A stretch of DNA of 64,000 nt from Bifidobacterium scardovii JCM 12489 = DSM 13734 (GCF_001042635.1 NZ_AP012331.1:2604001-2668000); one strand, 5' to 3'. Shown: positions 17,831-26,518, numbered from the stretch's first letter. Numbers and translations are program-made. Notes: a model not told the origin generated them from the sequence alone.

Positions 17831-19465
17831 ATGGCAGCATTTAGTTCTCTTACAGACCGGCTCTCGAATGCGTTCAAGCATCTCAAGAGCAAGGGCAAGC
17901 TTTCCGAGGCGGATATCGACGGCACGATCCGCGAGATCCGCCGCGCACTGCTCGACGCCGATGTGGCGCTCGACGTGGTGCGTTCCTTCACCGGCCGCGT
18001 GCGCGAGCGCGCGCTCGGCACCGAGGTCTCCGAGGCGCTTAACCCCGCGCAGCAGGTGGTCAAGATCGTCAACGAGGAGCTGACCGATGTGCTCGGCGCC
18101 GGCGTCGACCGGCCGCTGAACTTCGCGAAGAACCCGCCGACGATCATCATGCTTGCCGGCCTGCAGGGCGCCGGCAAGACCACGCTCGCCGGCAAGCTCG
18201 GCTACTGGCTCAAGGATTCGGGACATACGCCGCTGCTCGTGGCGGCCGATCTGCAGCGCCCGAACGCGGTGACGCAGCTGCAGGTGGTCGGCGAGCGCGC
18301 CGGCGTGCCCGTGTACGCGCCCGAGAAGGGCGTGCAGTCCGACGGCGGCGACGCGGTGTCCGCGCCGGGCCTGACCACCGGCGATCCGGTCAAGGTGGCC
18401 CGCGATTCGATCGAACTGGCCAAGCAGAAGCTGTACGATACGGTCATCATCGATACCGCCGGCCGACTGGGCGTCGACGAGGAGCTGATGAAGCAGGCGC
18501 GCGATATCCGCGACGCCGTGAACCCCAACGAGATCCTGTTCGTCATCGACGCGATGATCGGCCAGGACGCGGTGCAGACCGCCAAGGCCTTCGACGAGGG
18601 CGTGGACTTCACCGGCGTGGTGCTCTCCAAGCTCGACGGCGACGCCCGCGGCGGCGCGGCCCTGTCGGTCGCGTCCGTGACCGGCAAGCCGATCCTCTTC
18701 GCCTCGAACGGCGAGGGGCTCAAGGACTTCGAGGTCTTCCACCCCGACCGCATGGCCTCGCGCATCCTCGACATGGGCGATATCCTCACGCTCATCGAGC
18801 AGGCGCAGAAGCAGTTCGACGAGGAGGAGGCCCGCAAGGCCGCCCAGAAGATGGCCGAGGGCGAGTTCGGCCTCGACGACTTCATGGACCAGCTGCAACA
18901 GGTGCGCAAGCTCGGCTCGATGAAGTCGCTACTCGGCATGATCCCGGGCATGGCGCAGCACCGCAAGGAGCTCGAGCAGTTCGACGAGAAGGAGATCGAC
19001 CGCACCGAGGCCATCATCCGCTCGATGACCCCCGAGGAGCGGCGCAACCCGAAGATCATCGACGGCTCGCGCCGCGCGCGCATCGCCTACGGTTCGGGCA
19101 ACACCGTCTCCGCGGTCAACGGGCTGCTGCAGCGGTTCGAGCAGGCCGCGAAGATGATGAAACGCATGACCAACAAGGCCGGAGGCGGCATCCCCGGCTT
19201 CGGCGGCCCCTCGATGGGCAGCGGCAAGAAGAACGCCAAGAAGGGCAAGAAGAAGGGCTCCAAGTCCGGCAACCCGATGAAGCGCGAGGCCGAGGAAAAG
19301 GCATTGCGCGACAAGCTGTCCGGCAAGTCCGGTTCGGGCTCCGGCGGTTCCGCGTTCGCCAAGAAGCCGCAGAATCCCGCACTGCCCGCAGGCCTGCAGG
19401 ACATGATGGACGGCAACGGCGAGCTTCCCCCGAACCTGGGCGGCGGCCTGTCCGGACTGTTCTGA
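17831..19465 (+). CDS. ffh: Signal recognition particle GTPase
   Basis: Ffh binds signal sequences and 4.5S RNA and brings ribosomes to FtsY at the membrane. The 544-residue protein has the N domain, the G domain with GLQGAGKTTLAGKL (about residues 108-121), DLQRPNAVTQLQ, IIDTAGRLGVDEEL and VVLSKLDGDARGGAAL, and the methionine-rich M domain (about 300-435) with MKSLLGMIPGM and IIDGSRRARIAYGSG. The tail (about 450-544) is Gly/Lys/Ser-rich and longer than in E. coli, a common actinobacterial feature. An insert, APEKGVQSDGGDAVSAPGL, extends the loop after the second GTPase motif. Start is at the family N-terminus MAAFSSLTDRL. Confidence 0.97.
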   Translation: MAAFSSLTDRLSNAFKHLKSKGKLSEADIDGTIREIRRALLDADVALDVVRSFTGRVRERALGTEVSEALNPAQQVVKIVNEELTDVLGAGVDRPLNFAKNPPTIIMLAGLQGAGKTTLAGKLGYWLKDSGHTPLLVAADLQRPNAVTQLQVVGERAGVPVYAPEKGVQSDGGDAVSAPGLTTGDPVKVARDSIELAKQKLYDTVIIDTAGRLGVDEELMKQARDIRDAVNPNEILFVIDAMIGQDAVQTAKAFDEGVDFTGVVLSKLDGDARGGAALSVASVTGKPILFASNGEGLKDFEVFHPDRMASRILDMGDILTLIEQAQKQFDEEEARKAAQKMAEGEFGLDDFMDQLQQVRKLGSMKSLLGMIPGMAQHRKELEQFDEKEIDRTEAIIRSMTPEERRNPKIIDGSRRARIAYGSGNTVSAVNGLLQRFEQAAKMMKRMTNKAGGGIPGFGGPSMGSGKKNAKKGKKKGSKSGNPMKREAEEKALRDKLSGKSGSGSGGSAFAKKPQNPALPAGLQDMMDGNGELPPNLGGGLSGLF

Positions 19466-19470
19466 CGGAC

Positions 19471-19633
19471 CGCTGTTTGTCTGACGGCTCCCCTCGGCGA
19501 GGGGAGCCGTCAGACAAACAGCGAAGCTGTTGCGAGGCGACAGCCGAGTGAACCGATTGCGGTGACCGCACCAAGTGTTGGCTCCCCTCTCGGAGGGGAG
19601 CTGTCCGCAAAGCGGACTGAGGGGGAGCGTTGC
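19471..19633. repeat. GGCTCCCCTC hairpin repeat, copy 5, with a 25-bp perfect hairpin
   Basis: Six bases after the ffh stop, 19471-19495 (ending GGCTCCCCTC) pairs without mismatch with 19499-19523 (starting GAGGGGAGCC) around a three-base loop. A second repeat core, GGCTCCCCTCTCGGAGGGGA, then GCTGTCCGCAAAGCGGACTG and AGGGGGAGC, follows at about 19580-19632. The first hairpin is a strong candidate transcription terminator for ffh. Confidence 0.75.
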
Positions 19634-19717
19634 CACGGACTCGTGATTAACTGCCTCTTCTTCTTCCCTCAATAAACTGTGCCGGCAGCTCATCCTTGCA
19701 ATTCCTACGGAGGTTTC

Positions 19718-20833
19718 ATGCTTTGGTTCCTGTGGATCGTGGTGCTGATCTGCGCGGTGTGGGTCACGCTCGGCGCGCTGCCCGCCGGTACGGAGGGGCG
19801 CATACCGCTGCCCTACTTCATCGCGCTGATCCAGTTCCTGTGGATACCGACGCTTGCGACCGCTCTGGCCGCTCTGGCCATGCGCGAGTATGCCTTGGCG
19901 TGCTGCGCCATCGGCGTCGGCATCGCCTCGCGGATCCGCCAGGCCGGCTATTGGTCGCGCATCGCCTCGCCGAAGGACCTTGCGGCGGCGCTGAAAAGCC
20001 GCGGCCGCCGCGGAAGCCACGCGGCGACGGCGGGATCGTCGAGCGACGGCGCCGCGAAGACCGCAGCCATGGCCCGGGCATTGCGCGATACCGAACATGA
20101 AACGGCGCAGGATGTGCTCGACCAGCAGCAGTCGTTCTCGTCCGCGGCGTCCTTCACCGTGATGACGCTCAACTGCCGGTACGGCGAGGCCGACGCCAAA
20201 TCGATCGTCGGCGCGGTGCTGGCCAGGAACGTCGCCGTGCTCGCCCTGCAGGAAGCGACCGACGAGCTCGTCGACGCGCTGAACTCCGCGGGGCTCGACG
20301 CGCTGCTGCCGTATCGTCAGCTCGGCGAGGGCAAGGACACCGACAACGGCGGCTTCAACGGCATCTGGATACGCGTCGAGCCGAAGTCATCGTCGCCGGC
20401 GTCCGTCGCGATTCCAGCCGCGGACGTCCCCTCGATCACCGTTCCCGTCGATGCGATGCGCGACATCACCTTCGCCTCGGCGCACCCGAAGTCCCCGATG
20501 CGCGGATGCGCGCAATGGTCGGCCGGCATCATCGGGCTTGGCCGTCTCGCCACGGATGCCGCGCGGCGCGACCGCGACATCGCCGTGGTGCTCGGCGACC
20601 TCAACTCGGGCATCGATCACCCGAGCTTCCGCGCATTGCTGCGCTCCGGCTTCCGTGACGCGAGCCTGTCGCAGGGCCGCGGCCCGACCTCCACCTTCCC
20701 CCGATGGACCCCCTGGCCGCGCATCGAACTCGATCACATCCTCGCCACGCCCGGCGTCGCGTTCCGCAATGTCGAGTCCTTCGAAATCGCGGGCACCGAT
20801 CATCTGGCGCTGGTCGCCACGCTCACGGTGTAA
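19718..20833 (+). CDS. Membrane-anchored endonuclease/exonuclease/phosphatase family protein
   Basis: A 371-residue protein with two or three N-terminal membrane helices (residues 1-20, 32-50, perhaps 55-70), a charged linker, and an endonuclease/exonuclease/phosphatase domain (about 145-371). The domain has VMTLNCRYGEAD (metal-binding Asn), VLALQEATDELV (metal-binding Glu), VVLGDLNSGIDHPSFR (GDxN) and the final GTDHLALVATL (DH). The active domain probably lies outside or at the membrane. Members act on nucleic acids, phosphodiesters or inositol phosphates; the substrate cannot be told. CGGAGG lies five to six bases before the ATG. It stands alone after the ffh repeat. Confidence 0.85.
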   Translation: MLWFLWIVVLICAVWVTLGALPAGTEGRIPLPYFIALIQFLWIPTLATALAALAMREYALACCAIGVGIASRIRQAGYWSRIASPKDLAAALKSRGRRGSHAATAGSSSDGAAKTAAMARALRDTEHETAQDVLDQQQSFSSAASFTVMTLNCRYGEADAKSIVGAVLARNVAVLALQEATDELVDALNSAGLDALLPYRQLGEGKDTDNGGFNGIWIRVEPKSSSPASVAIPAADVPSITVPVDAMRDITFASAHPKSPMRGCAQWSAGIIGLGRLATDAARRDRDIAVVLGDLNSGIDHPSFRALLRSGFRDASLSQGRGPTSTFPRWTPWPRIELDHILATPGVAFRNVESFEIAGTDHLALVATLTV

Positions 20834-20906
20834 CCGGCTGCGCAGCCAACGGCGGCGCGCATCCGGCCGCCAAAACCCGATCACCGGAAAATCCAGACCC
20901 CGGTGT

Positions 20907-20912
20907 TATAAT
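20907..20912 (+). promoter_or_regulatory. Extended -10 promoter of the rpsP operon
   Basis: TATAAT preceded by TG at the extended position (GTGTTATAAT) lies about 125 bases before rpsP. No strong -35 hexamer is visible, which fits an extended -10 promoter. Confidence 0.6.
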
Positions 20913-21037
20913 TTCCCAGTTATTCGCGCGCGCGGAGCCCTCTATCTGCCGCACGCAGCGAGGAACACGTGGGCTCGGCGAGCTGTGCCCCACACTGCAA
21001 ACCGAAACCACACCCCTAGTTAACAAGGAGAGCCATT

Positions 21038-21496
21038 TTGGCAACCAAGATTCGTCTGAAGCGTCTGGGCAAGAAGTTCTACGCGTACTACCGCGTGGTG
21101 GTCATGGATTCCCGTACCAAGCGCGATGGCCGTGCCATCGAGGAGATCGGTACCTACAACCCGAACACCCAGCCTTCGACCATCCAGATCGACTCCGATC
21201 GCGCTCAGTACTGGCTGGGCGTCGGCGCGCAGCCGACCGAGCAGGTGCTCAACCTGCTGAAGATCACCGGCGACTGGCAGAAGTTCAAGGGTCTCGACGG
21301 TGCCGAGGGCACCCTGAAGACCGCCGAGTCCGGCCCGGACGCCGAGGCTCGCGTCGCGGCCGTCGAAGCGCAGGCCCAGAAGCTCAAGGCCGCCAAGTCC
21401 GAAGCCGAGGCGAAGGCCAAGGCCGAGGCTGAGGCCGCCGCTGCCGCCGATGAAGCCGCTGACGAAGCTCCGGCCGAGGAAGCGCAGGCTGAGTGA
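21038..21496 (+). CDS. rpsP: 30S ribosomal protein S16
   Basis: S16 helps assemble the 5' domain of the small subunit. Residues 1-90 match the family: [39 protein letters not shown] and [18 protein letters not shown]. The final 50 residues are an Ala/Glu/Lys-rich extension typical of actinobacteria. The start codon is TTG, fixed by AAGGAG (21025-21030) seven bases upstream and by the conserved second residue, Ala. It begins the operon with the KH protein and rimM. Confidence 0.96.
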   Translation: MATKIRLKRLGKKFYAYYRVVVMDSRTKRDGRAIEEIGTYNPNTQPSTIQIDSDRAQYWLGVGAQPTEQVLNLLKITGDWQKFKGLDGAEGTLKTAESGPDAEARVAAVEAQAQKLKAAKSEAEAKAKAEAEAAAAADEAADEAPAEEAQAE

Positions 21497-21498
21497 TC

Positions 21499-21732
21499 AT
21501 GCTCGCACAGGCTGTGGAACACCTCATCAAGAACATCGTTGATTTTCCGGACGATGTCTCGGTCAAGTCCCACGAGAACCCGCGCGGCGAACTGCTTCGC
21601 GTGCGCGTGAACCCGGAGGACATCGGCCGAGTGATCGGCCGCAGCGGCCGGACCGCGAACGCGATCCGCACGGTGATTCAGGCGCTGTCCGATCACAAGG
21701 TGCGCGTCGACATCATGGATGTGCGCAGGTGA
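21499..21732 (+). CDS. khpA: KH-domain RNA-binding protein (YlqC/KhpA type)
   Basis: A 77-residue single KH domain with the RNA-binding loop IGRVIGRSGRTANAIRTV (GxxG, about residues 39-56). KhpA partners with KhpB in RNA binding and cell elongation control in Gram-positive bacteria. The ATG is two bases after the rpsP stop; a GTG overlapping that stop is an alternative but would add two residues not usual for the family. Its stop overlaps the rimM start. Confidence 0.88.
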   Translation: MLAQAVEHLIKNIVDFPDDVSVKSHENPRGELLRVRVNPEDIGRVIGRSGRTANAIRTVIQALSDHKVRVDIMDVRR

Positions 21733-22343
21733 ACCCCAACGTGGTGCGTCAACAACACTCCGACGACCCTCAGCAGCCCGAGCTGCTGAGGGTCTGTCGT
21801 ATTGGCCGCGCGCAGGGGCTCAAGGGCGAAGTCACCGTTCAGAGTTTCACGGACGAACCGGAGTACCGGTTCGCTGCCGGTTCCGTGCTGTATGCCCGTG
21901 ACGGCTCCGAGGAGTACGTCGTGGAGCATGCGCGCACGTTCAAGAACCGTTGGATCATCAAATTCGAGAGCATCGAGAACCGCGACGACGCCGAGGCCGC
22001 CAACGGCACCGAGCTGTACGGCGAAGCCGATGATTCCGAGGACATGCTCGAAGAGGACGCATGGTATCCGAAGGATCTCATCGGGCTTGAGGTGCGGCTG
22101 GCTCCGGATAACGGGCTCGGTCTGCCCGAGGGGCAGGTCGTCGGCAAGGTGGTCGACGTGCTCGACGGATTCCAGTCGCTGCTCAAGGTGCGTCTGGCCA
22201 ATCCGGTGCGCGACGCCGAGACCGGCGAGGCCACCGGCACCAGCGCCTTGGTGCCGTTCGTCGAGGCGCTGGTGCCGGACATCGATCTCGATGAGCGGTA
22301 TCTGACCATCGACCCGCCCGGCGGGCTGATCCCCGGACTGTAG
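21729..22343 (+). CDS. rimM: 16S rRNA processing/maturation factor RimM
   Basis: RimM binds S19 and helps mature the 30S head. The 204-residue protein has the N-terminal domain, LLRVCRIGRAQGLKGEVTVQ, and the C-terminal PRC-barrel with WYPKDLIGLEVRL, GKVVDVLDGFQSLLKV and LVPFVEALVPDIDLDERYL. The start is a GTG overlapping the KH gene stop by four bases (GTGA), which couples translation. A 13-bp perfect hairpin lies within codons 13-22. trmD, the usual next gene, is 5.2 kb away, behind an unrelated cassette. Confidence 0.94.
   Translation: MNPNVVRQQHSDDPQQPELLRVCRIGRAQGLKGEVTVQSFTDEPEYRFAAGSVLYARDGSEEYVVEHARTFKNRWIIKFESIENRDDAEAANGTELYGEADDSEDMLEEDAWYPKDLIGLEVRLAPDNGLGLPEGQVVGKVVDVLDGFQSLLKVRLANPVRDAETGEATGTSALVPFVEALVPDIDLDERYLTIDPPGGLIPGL
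21765..21794 (+). promoter_or_regulatory. Perfect hairpin inside the 5' end of rimM
   Basis: GACCCTCAGCAGC (21765-21777) pairs perfectly with GCTGCTGAGGGTC (21782-21794) around a CCGA loop, starting 36 bases inside the gene. It could slow ribosomes, block read-through or be a processing site. Function is inferred only. Confidence 0.4.
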
Positions 22344-22349
22344 ATCCGC

Positions 22350-22417
22350 GAACCGTCCTGATATGCGGGTGGCCCCTTCCGTGATCGGAAGGGGCCACCC
22401 GCATATCAGGACGGTTC
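22350..22417. terminator. Perfect 32-bp hairpin after rimM
   Basis: The arm 22350-22381 (GAACCGTCCTGATATGCGGG through CCTTCCG) pairs without mismatch with 22386-22417, around a four-base TGAT loop. It lies seven bases after the rimM stop and before the convergent nucleoside hydrolase gene. It is probably a bidirectional terminator, although it lacks a T-tract. Confidence 0.65.
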
Positions 22418-22445
22418 CGTGCGAATCCACACGGCTCCATACGGG

Positions 22446-23414
22446 TCAGTGCCGCGATGCGAGCGCGGTGACGCGGTCCATGAAGCGCGCGAGGAAGCCC
22501 GGCACATCGACGCCGACGGCCACCCGCGTGGTCTTGTCAGGGTCCTGCAGGCGGTCGCGGTCGCCGATCGTGCGCCCGCGGAACGCGCCGTCGAGATCGA
22601 CCTTGAGATTCACGCCGAGCGTGGTCACCAGGTCCGGATCGAGCGCCGCCGCCACCGCAAGCGGATCGTGCAGGCCGCATCCCTTGAGCTCGGGCTGGTT
22701 CGCCAGATAGAAGTCGATGTAGTAGTCGGTCATGTCGGCCAGAAAATCGCCGGCGTTGGTGCCGAGGGCGCGCCAGCGCGCCGTGCCTTCGCGGGTCAGG
22801 GCGGTCTGGTGCGTCACGTCGAGCCCGATCATCGTGGTGCGCGCGCCGCAGCGGAACAGATAGTCGGCCGCTTCCGGGTCCTGCGAGATGTTCGCCTCCG
22901 TGCAGGGGCTCACGTTGCCCGGCACGGTGAGCGCGCCACCCATCAGCGTGATCGCGGCGCCGGAATCCTTGACGTCCGGGGCCTCGCGCAGTACGGTCGC
23001 CATCGTCGTCATCGCGCCGGTCGGCACGATGACCAGATCCTCGCCGTAGGTGCGCGCCGCATCGATGATGAAATCGACGGCCGAGCCGGGGGTTTCGGGG
23101 TCACGCGGCGAATCGGGCAGCACCGCTCCCCCGATGCCGTTGGCCCCATGCACGGCGACCGACCCTGCCGACGGAGCCCAAGGAGCGTCCGCCGCATAGC
23201 TTAGCGGATGATCGACACCGGGGTACACGGGCACGTCGTCGCGCCCGAACAGGTGCAGCACGGCCAGCGAGTTGCGCACGCCCAGCGGCACCGCCACATT
23301 GCCGTACGTGCCGGTGATGCCGATCAGTTCGGCCTCGTCGGCGCTGCCGAGCGCATACGCGATGGCCAGCGTGTCGTCGATGCCGGTATCCAGATCCAAA
23401 ATCAGTTTCTTCAT
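22446..23414 (-). CDS. Inosine-uridine preferring nucleoside hydrolase family protein
   Basis: Nucleoside hydrolases cut the N-glycosidic bond of ribonucleosides to give ribose and base. The 322-residue protein opens KKLILDLDTGIDDTLAIAYA, the calcium-binding DxDxGxDD motif of the family, and has VPTGAMTTMATVL, ALTVPGNVSPCTEANIS and GCGLHDPLAVAAALDPDL, the C-terminal motif with the metal-binding Asp. The start (23414) has GAAGGAG nine bases upstream; an ATG 12 codons earlier does not. It lies downstream of the ADP-ribosylglycohydrolase and PTS genes on the same strand and may belong to the same catabolic unit. Confidence 0.9.
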   Translation of the reverse strand: MKKLILDLDTGIDDTLAIAYALGSADEAELIGITGTYGNVAVPLGVRNSLAVLHLFGRDDVPVYPGVDHPLSYAADAPWAPSAGSVAVHGANGIGGAVLPDSPRDPETPGSAVDFIIDAARTYGEDLVIVPTGAMTTMATVLREAPDVKDSGAAITLMGGALTVPGNVSPCTEANISQDPEAADYLFRCGARTTMIGLDVTHQTALTREGTARWRALGTNAGDFLADMTDYYIDFYLANQPELKGCGLHDPLAVAAALDPDLVTTLGVNLKVDLDGAFRGRTIGDRDRLQDPDKTTRVAVGVDVPGFLARFMDRVTALASRH

Positions 23415-23728
23415 GGGCTTGCACTCCTTCAGGGTCGCCACACTATCCATGTATCATCATCCCCGCAGCCACTGACGCGGGACAAGCTCCAGCGGTCTGC
23501 CCCGCACATGGTTGAGCGGTTGATCCTCCCGCTGGATGGATAGCCCTGTGGGCTATCCATAGCAGTGCACGCAAGTGCACGTCGCATGTAACGCCGGGAG
23601 GTGGCGCGTAGCGCCGGAGGGTGGTCGAATGCTTGACGCCGCGGTATTCTCGACCACCCCCAGTCGGCTTCGCCGACAGCCCCCGCCAGCGGGGGCATGA
23701 ACCACTTCATTATGTACGAGACAGGCCA
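23415..23728. other. Intergenic region with palindromic repeats
   Basis: No gene is supported. The region holds an ATGGATAGCC / GGGCTATCCAT hairpin (about 23534-23560), a GGTGGTCGA / TCGACCACC inverted pair (about 23620-23668), and CAGTCGGCTTCGCCGACAG followed by CCCCCGCCAGCGGGGG (about 23670-23698). The last part shares the CAGTCGG-loop-CCGACAG hairpin with the GGCTCCCCTC repeat family and may be a distant member. Confidence 0.5.
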
Positions 23729-24853
23729 CTAGTGCGCTACGACAACATTCCTTGGCGAGGGAACCGGGAGTACGGATGCCGCCTCAGTGCGCGCTTCCGC
23801 CAATCCTTCGGCCAGATCGGCGAAATCGATGCCGTTCACGGAGGACAGCAATCCGACATCCTCGGCGGGGAATCGCTCCGGATGCATCGCCCCGCAGATC
23901 GCGCCGGCGATGGCCCCGATCGTATCGGTATCGCCACCGAGCATGGCCGTCATCCGGGTCGCCACGGTGGGATCGCCGCCGGCCAGCTGCACGCACACCA
24001 GCACCGCCGGAATCGTCTCCGCCGTATCCACGCCCGTGCCGAACACATCACGCAACAGACGAAGCGCTTCCTGCCCGTCCACGCCGTGCACGGCGGCGTA
24101 CACGGCATCGAGCCGGGCGCACAGGTCCACGGTCGGTGTCCGGTATCCACGCTCACTGCCCAGACGTGCGGCGCGATCGGCCACACGCCACAGTTCCCCG
24201 GTATCCGCACCTCCCTCGATGCCGTAGGCCACGCAGGCCGCGACGGCGCTGGCTCCGGCAATGGCGATGGACGTGTTGTGCGTCGGCAGGCAGATCTGTT
24301 CGACGCGCCGTACCAGCGCCGAAAGATCGTTCATCGAGGAGATCGCGCCGATCGGCGAGATCTTCATCGAGGATCCGTTGGTGGTGCCGCCGATGCCTGC
24401 ACGGTCGAAGGGCACACCGCGCTGGATCGCATCCAATGCGCGTCTTGTGCTTGGCCCGCTGACCACGTCGTTTTTTTCAGGATTGCGCCGTATCCAGTCA
24501 AGCAGATGCTCGACGTACGCGTGGGCGTCGACGTGGCCCCGTGCGGCGATCAGCATCCGCGCGATCAATATCGTATTGATGGTGTCGTCCGTGACCTCGC
24601 CCGCGGCGAGTGATCGAGGATACATCCCGTACCGCGTCGACGGGCGAAAAGTCGTCATGCCGTCGGGGAAGCACTCGCGCATGCGTTCACGAGGAATGAA
24701 TTCCGTGGGCATGCCCATCGCGTCGCCGTACGCGCAGCCGATGAGCATGCCTCTGATGCGCCGGGGAATATCACCCTGCACGGAGTTCGATGAATCGGCG
24801 CCGCGCCGCAGCAGTGCGGGATCATGCCCCGCGAAGGTCTTGTCCATGGCCAT
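23729..24853 (-). CDS. ADP-ribosylglycohydrolase (DraG) family protein
   Basis: DraG-family enzymes cleave N-glycosidic links of ADP-ribosylated proteins or small molecules with a dinuclear metal centre. The 374-residue protein shows GMLIGCAYGDAMGMPTEF (about residues 35-52), AGEVTDDTINTILIARML (TDDT metal motif, about 83-100), KISPIGAISSM and LGGDTDTIGAIAGAICGAM (GGDTDT metal motif, about 315-333). All expected metal-binding Asp residues are present. The start at 24853 has GGAAGGAG nine bases before it; a GTG nine codons upstream overlaps that site. It is 156 bases after the PTS gene on the same strand. A related family member, E. coli YegU, sits beside a nucleoside transporter and a sugar kinase. 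Confidence 0.88.
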   Translation of the reverse strand: MAMDKTFAGHDPALLRRGADSSNSVQGDIPRRIRGMLIGCAYGDAMGMPTEFIPRERMRECFPDGMTTFRPSTRYGMYPRSLAAGEVTDDTINTILIARMLIAARGHVDAHAYVEHLLDWIRRNPEKNDVVSGPSTRRALDAIQRGVPFDRAGIGGTTNGSSMKISPIGAISSMNDLSALVRRVEQICLPTHNTSIAIAGASAVAACVAYGIEGGADTGELWRVADRAARLGSERGYRTPTVDLCARLDAVYAAVHGVDGQEALRLLRDVFGTGVDTAETIPAVLVCVQLAGGDPTVATRMTAMLGGDTDTIGAIAGAICGAMHPERFPAEDVGLLSSVNGIDFADLAEGLAEARTEAASVLPVPSPRNVVVAH

Positions 24854-24875
24854 AGCGGCCGCTCCTTCCTTGGAT

Positions 24876-24899
24876 TCCACGTTCCGCAGGAAACGTGGA
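24876..24899. repeat. Inverted repeat between the PTS and ADP-ribosylglycohydrolase genes
   Basis: TCCACGTT (24876-24883) and AACGTGGA (24892-24899) form a hairpin or operator just upstream of the ribosome binding site of the glycohydrolase gene. Confidence 0.4.
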
Positions 24900-25009
24900 T
24901 GCTTACGAGAATATCGGCATTGGCCGTGACGGATCCACCGCGGTCCATCGGGTCATATGGACCCGGCGGACCGGCGGGGCCGGCGTGACCGGAATCGCGC
25001 GGTGGGAGT

Positions 25010-26518
25010 TCAGGCCGCGGACGGATCCTTCTTCTCGGTCAGGAACGCCGCCGCGAACGAACAGGCCATGGCGATCAGCGATGCCGCGATGACGATGAGC
25101 ATGTTCGTCACGTCGCCGGTTTTCGGGTTGACGAACCCGACGATGCCCAGCACGCCGATGGTGGAGGCGTAGTTCACCACATGGAAGGCCCCGACGATGG
25201 CCCCGCCGATCATCGATCCGAGGCAGGTGATCGCGAAACGGCGCTTGACCGGCAGGGTGACGCCATAGATGGATGGCTCGATGATGCAGAAGAAATCGGA
25301 GATCATCGCCGTGACGCAGATCTGGCGCGTCTCGGTGTTGCGGGAACGCAGCCACACGGCGAAGACGACCGCCATCTGCGCCAGCGGAACGACGTAGATC
25401 AATGGCATGATAAAGTCGCTGCCCAGGGTCGACAGGTTGTTGATGCCGATGGCGACGAGCGGCCAGTGCAGGCCGAGGATCACCAGCGGCGTGTAGAAGA
25501 AGCCGACGACGGCGCCGGCGATGGCCGGAGACAGCGCATACAGCCACTGCAGGGCCACGGTGATGGCGTCGGAGAGCAGATTGGCGATGGGGCCAAGCAC
25601 GAGCAGCGTGGCGACCACGCCGACAAGGATCGTCAGGAACGGCACGAAGGTGAACTGCGTGGCGTGAGGCAACTTGCTCTTGAGCCACAGCTCGAACCTG
25701 GAGATGAAGAACATCGCCAGAATGATCGGAATCACCGTGGAGGTGTAGCCGTTTTCGGGGAAGATCACCGGGATGCCCAGAAATGTGCTGTGCACGTCGG
25801 TGGAGAAGGGCGTGCCGGCGAATAGGGTGAAGAGTGGGTCGCCCTTGCCCAGATCGGCGGCGAAATTCGGAAAGACCAGCGCCGCGCCGACGATCATGCC
25901 GATGAATCCGTCCGACCCGAACGCCTTGGCCGCCGTGTAGCCGAGCAGGACCGGGAAGAAGGTGAAGATGGCGTTGCCGATGGCATTGAGGATCACATAT
26001 GTGCCGTCGCCGGACTGGATGGCACCGGTGGCGACAAGCACCGACTGCAAGCCGAGCACCAGCGAACAGCCCATCAGCACGCCAAGGACCGGCGTGATGA
26101 TCTTCGTGATGGTGGCGAGGATGCGGTTCAGCAGGGTCTGCTTTGTCCTGTCCTCGACGGGCGCGTCGGCGATCGGGGACGCAGCCGCCGCGGAACCGGA
26201 CGCCGGCTGCGTCTCGGCGTTCCGCTGCTGCCCGGCATTCGCTCCGACCCCGGCATCTTCGGCGCCTGACGCCGCCAGTTTGGGCAGCAGCTCGTCGTAG
26301 ACATCACCGACCGTGGTGCCGATGATGACCTGCAGCTGATTGTTGGAGAACTGCGCCCCCAGCACGCCGGGAGCCGAGGCCAGCGCCTGCGTATCCGCCA
26401 GCGCATTGTCGTGAAGCGTGAAGCGCAGGCGGGTCATGCAGTGCGCGACTTCGTTCACATTGGCCGCGCCGCCGATGTGTTCGAGTATGAAATCATTCAG
26501 CTTGTCATAGTGCCCCAT
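25010..26518 (-). CDS. PTS sugar transporter, EIIBC (glucose/beta-glucoside superfamily)
   Basis: A phosphotransferase-system permease that takes up and phosphorylates a carbohydrate. The 502-residue protein has an EIIB domain (about 1-85) with the phosphorylated Cys in NEVAHCMTRLRFTLHD, a low-complexity linker (about 88-130), and an EIIC domain with about ten helices and IIEPSIYGVTLPVKRRF (about 395-412), like the beta-glucoside and sucrose/trehalose group. No EIIA domain is fused and none is encoded nearby, so a shared EIIA must serve it. The start at 26518 has AGAAGG eight bases upstream. A consensus promoter and palindromic operator precede it. The substrate is unknown. Confidence 0.9.
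   Translation of the reverse strand: MGHYDKLNDFILEHIGGAANVNEVAHCMTRLRFTLHDNALADTQALASAPGVLGAQFSNNQLQVIIGTTVGDVYDELLPKLAASGAEDAGVGANAGQQRNAETQPASGSAAAASPIADAPVEDRTKQTLLNRILATITKIITPVLGVLMGCSLVLGLQSVLVATGAIQSGDGTYVILNAIGNAIFTFFPVLLGYTAAKAFGSDGFIGMIVGAALVFPNFAADLGKGDPLFTLFAGTPFSTDVHSTFLGIPVIFPENGYTSTVIPIILAMFFISRFELWLKSKLPHATQFTFVPFLTILVGVVATLLVLGPIANLLSDAITVALQWLYALSPAIAGAVVGFFYTPLVILGLHWPLVAIGINNLSTLGSDFIMPLIYVVPLAQMAVVFAVWLRSRNTETRQICVTAMISDFFCIIEPSIYGVTLPVKRRFAITCLGSMIGGAIVGAFHVVNYASTIGVLGIVGFVNPKTGDVTNMLIVIAASLIAMACSFAAAFLTEKKDPSAA

Noticed and set aside
23429..23710. 93-codon open frame between the nucleoside hydrolase and ADP-ribosylglycohydrolase genes
   Set aside because: It runs through palindromic repeat sequence, has no ribosome binding site and no recognisable protein features.
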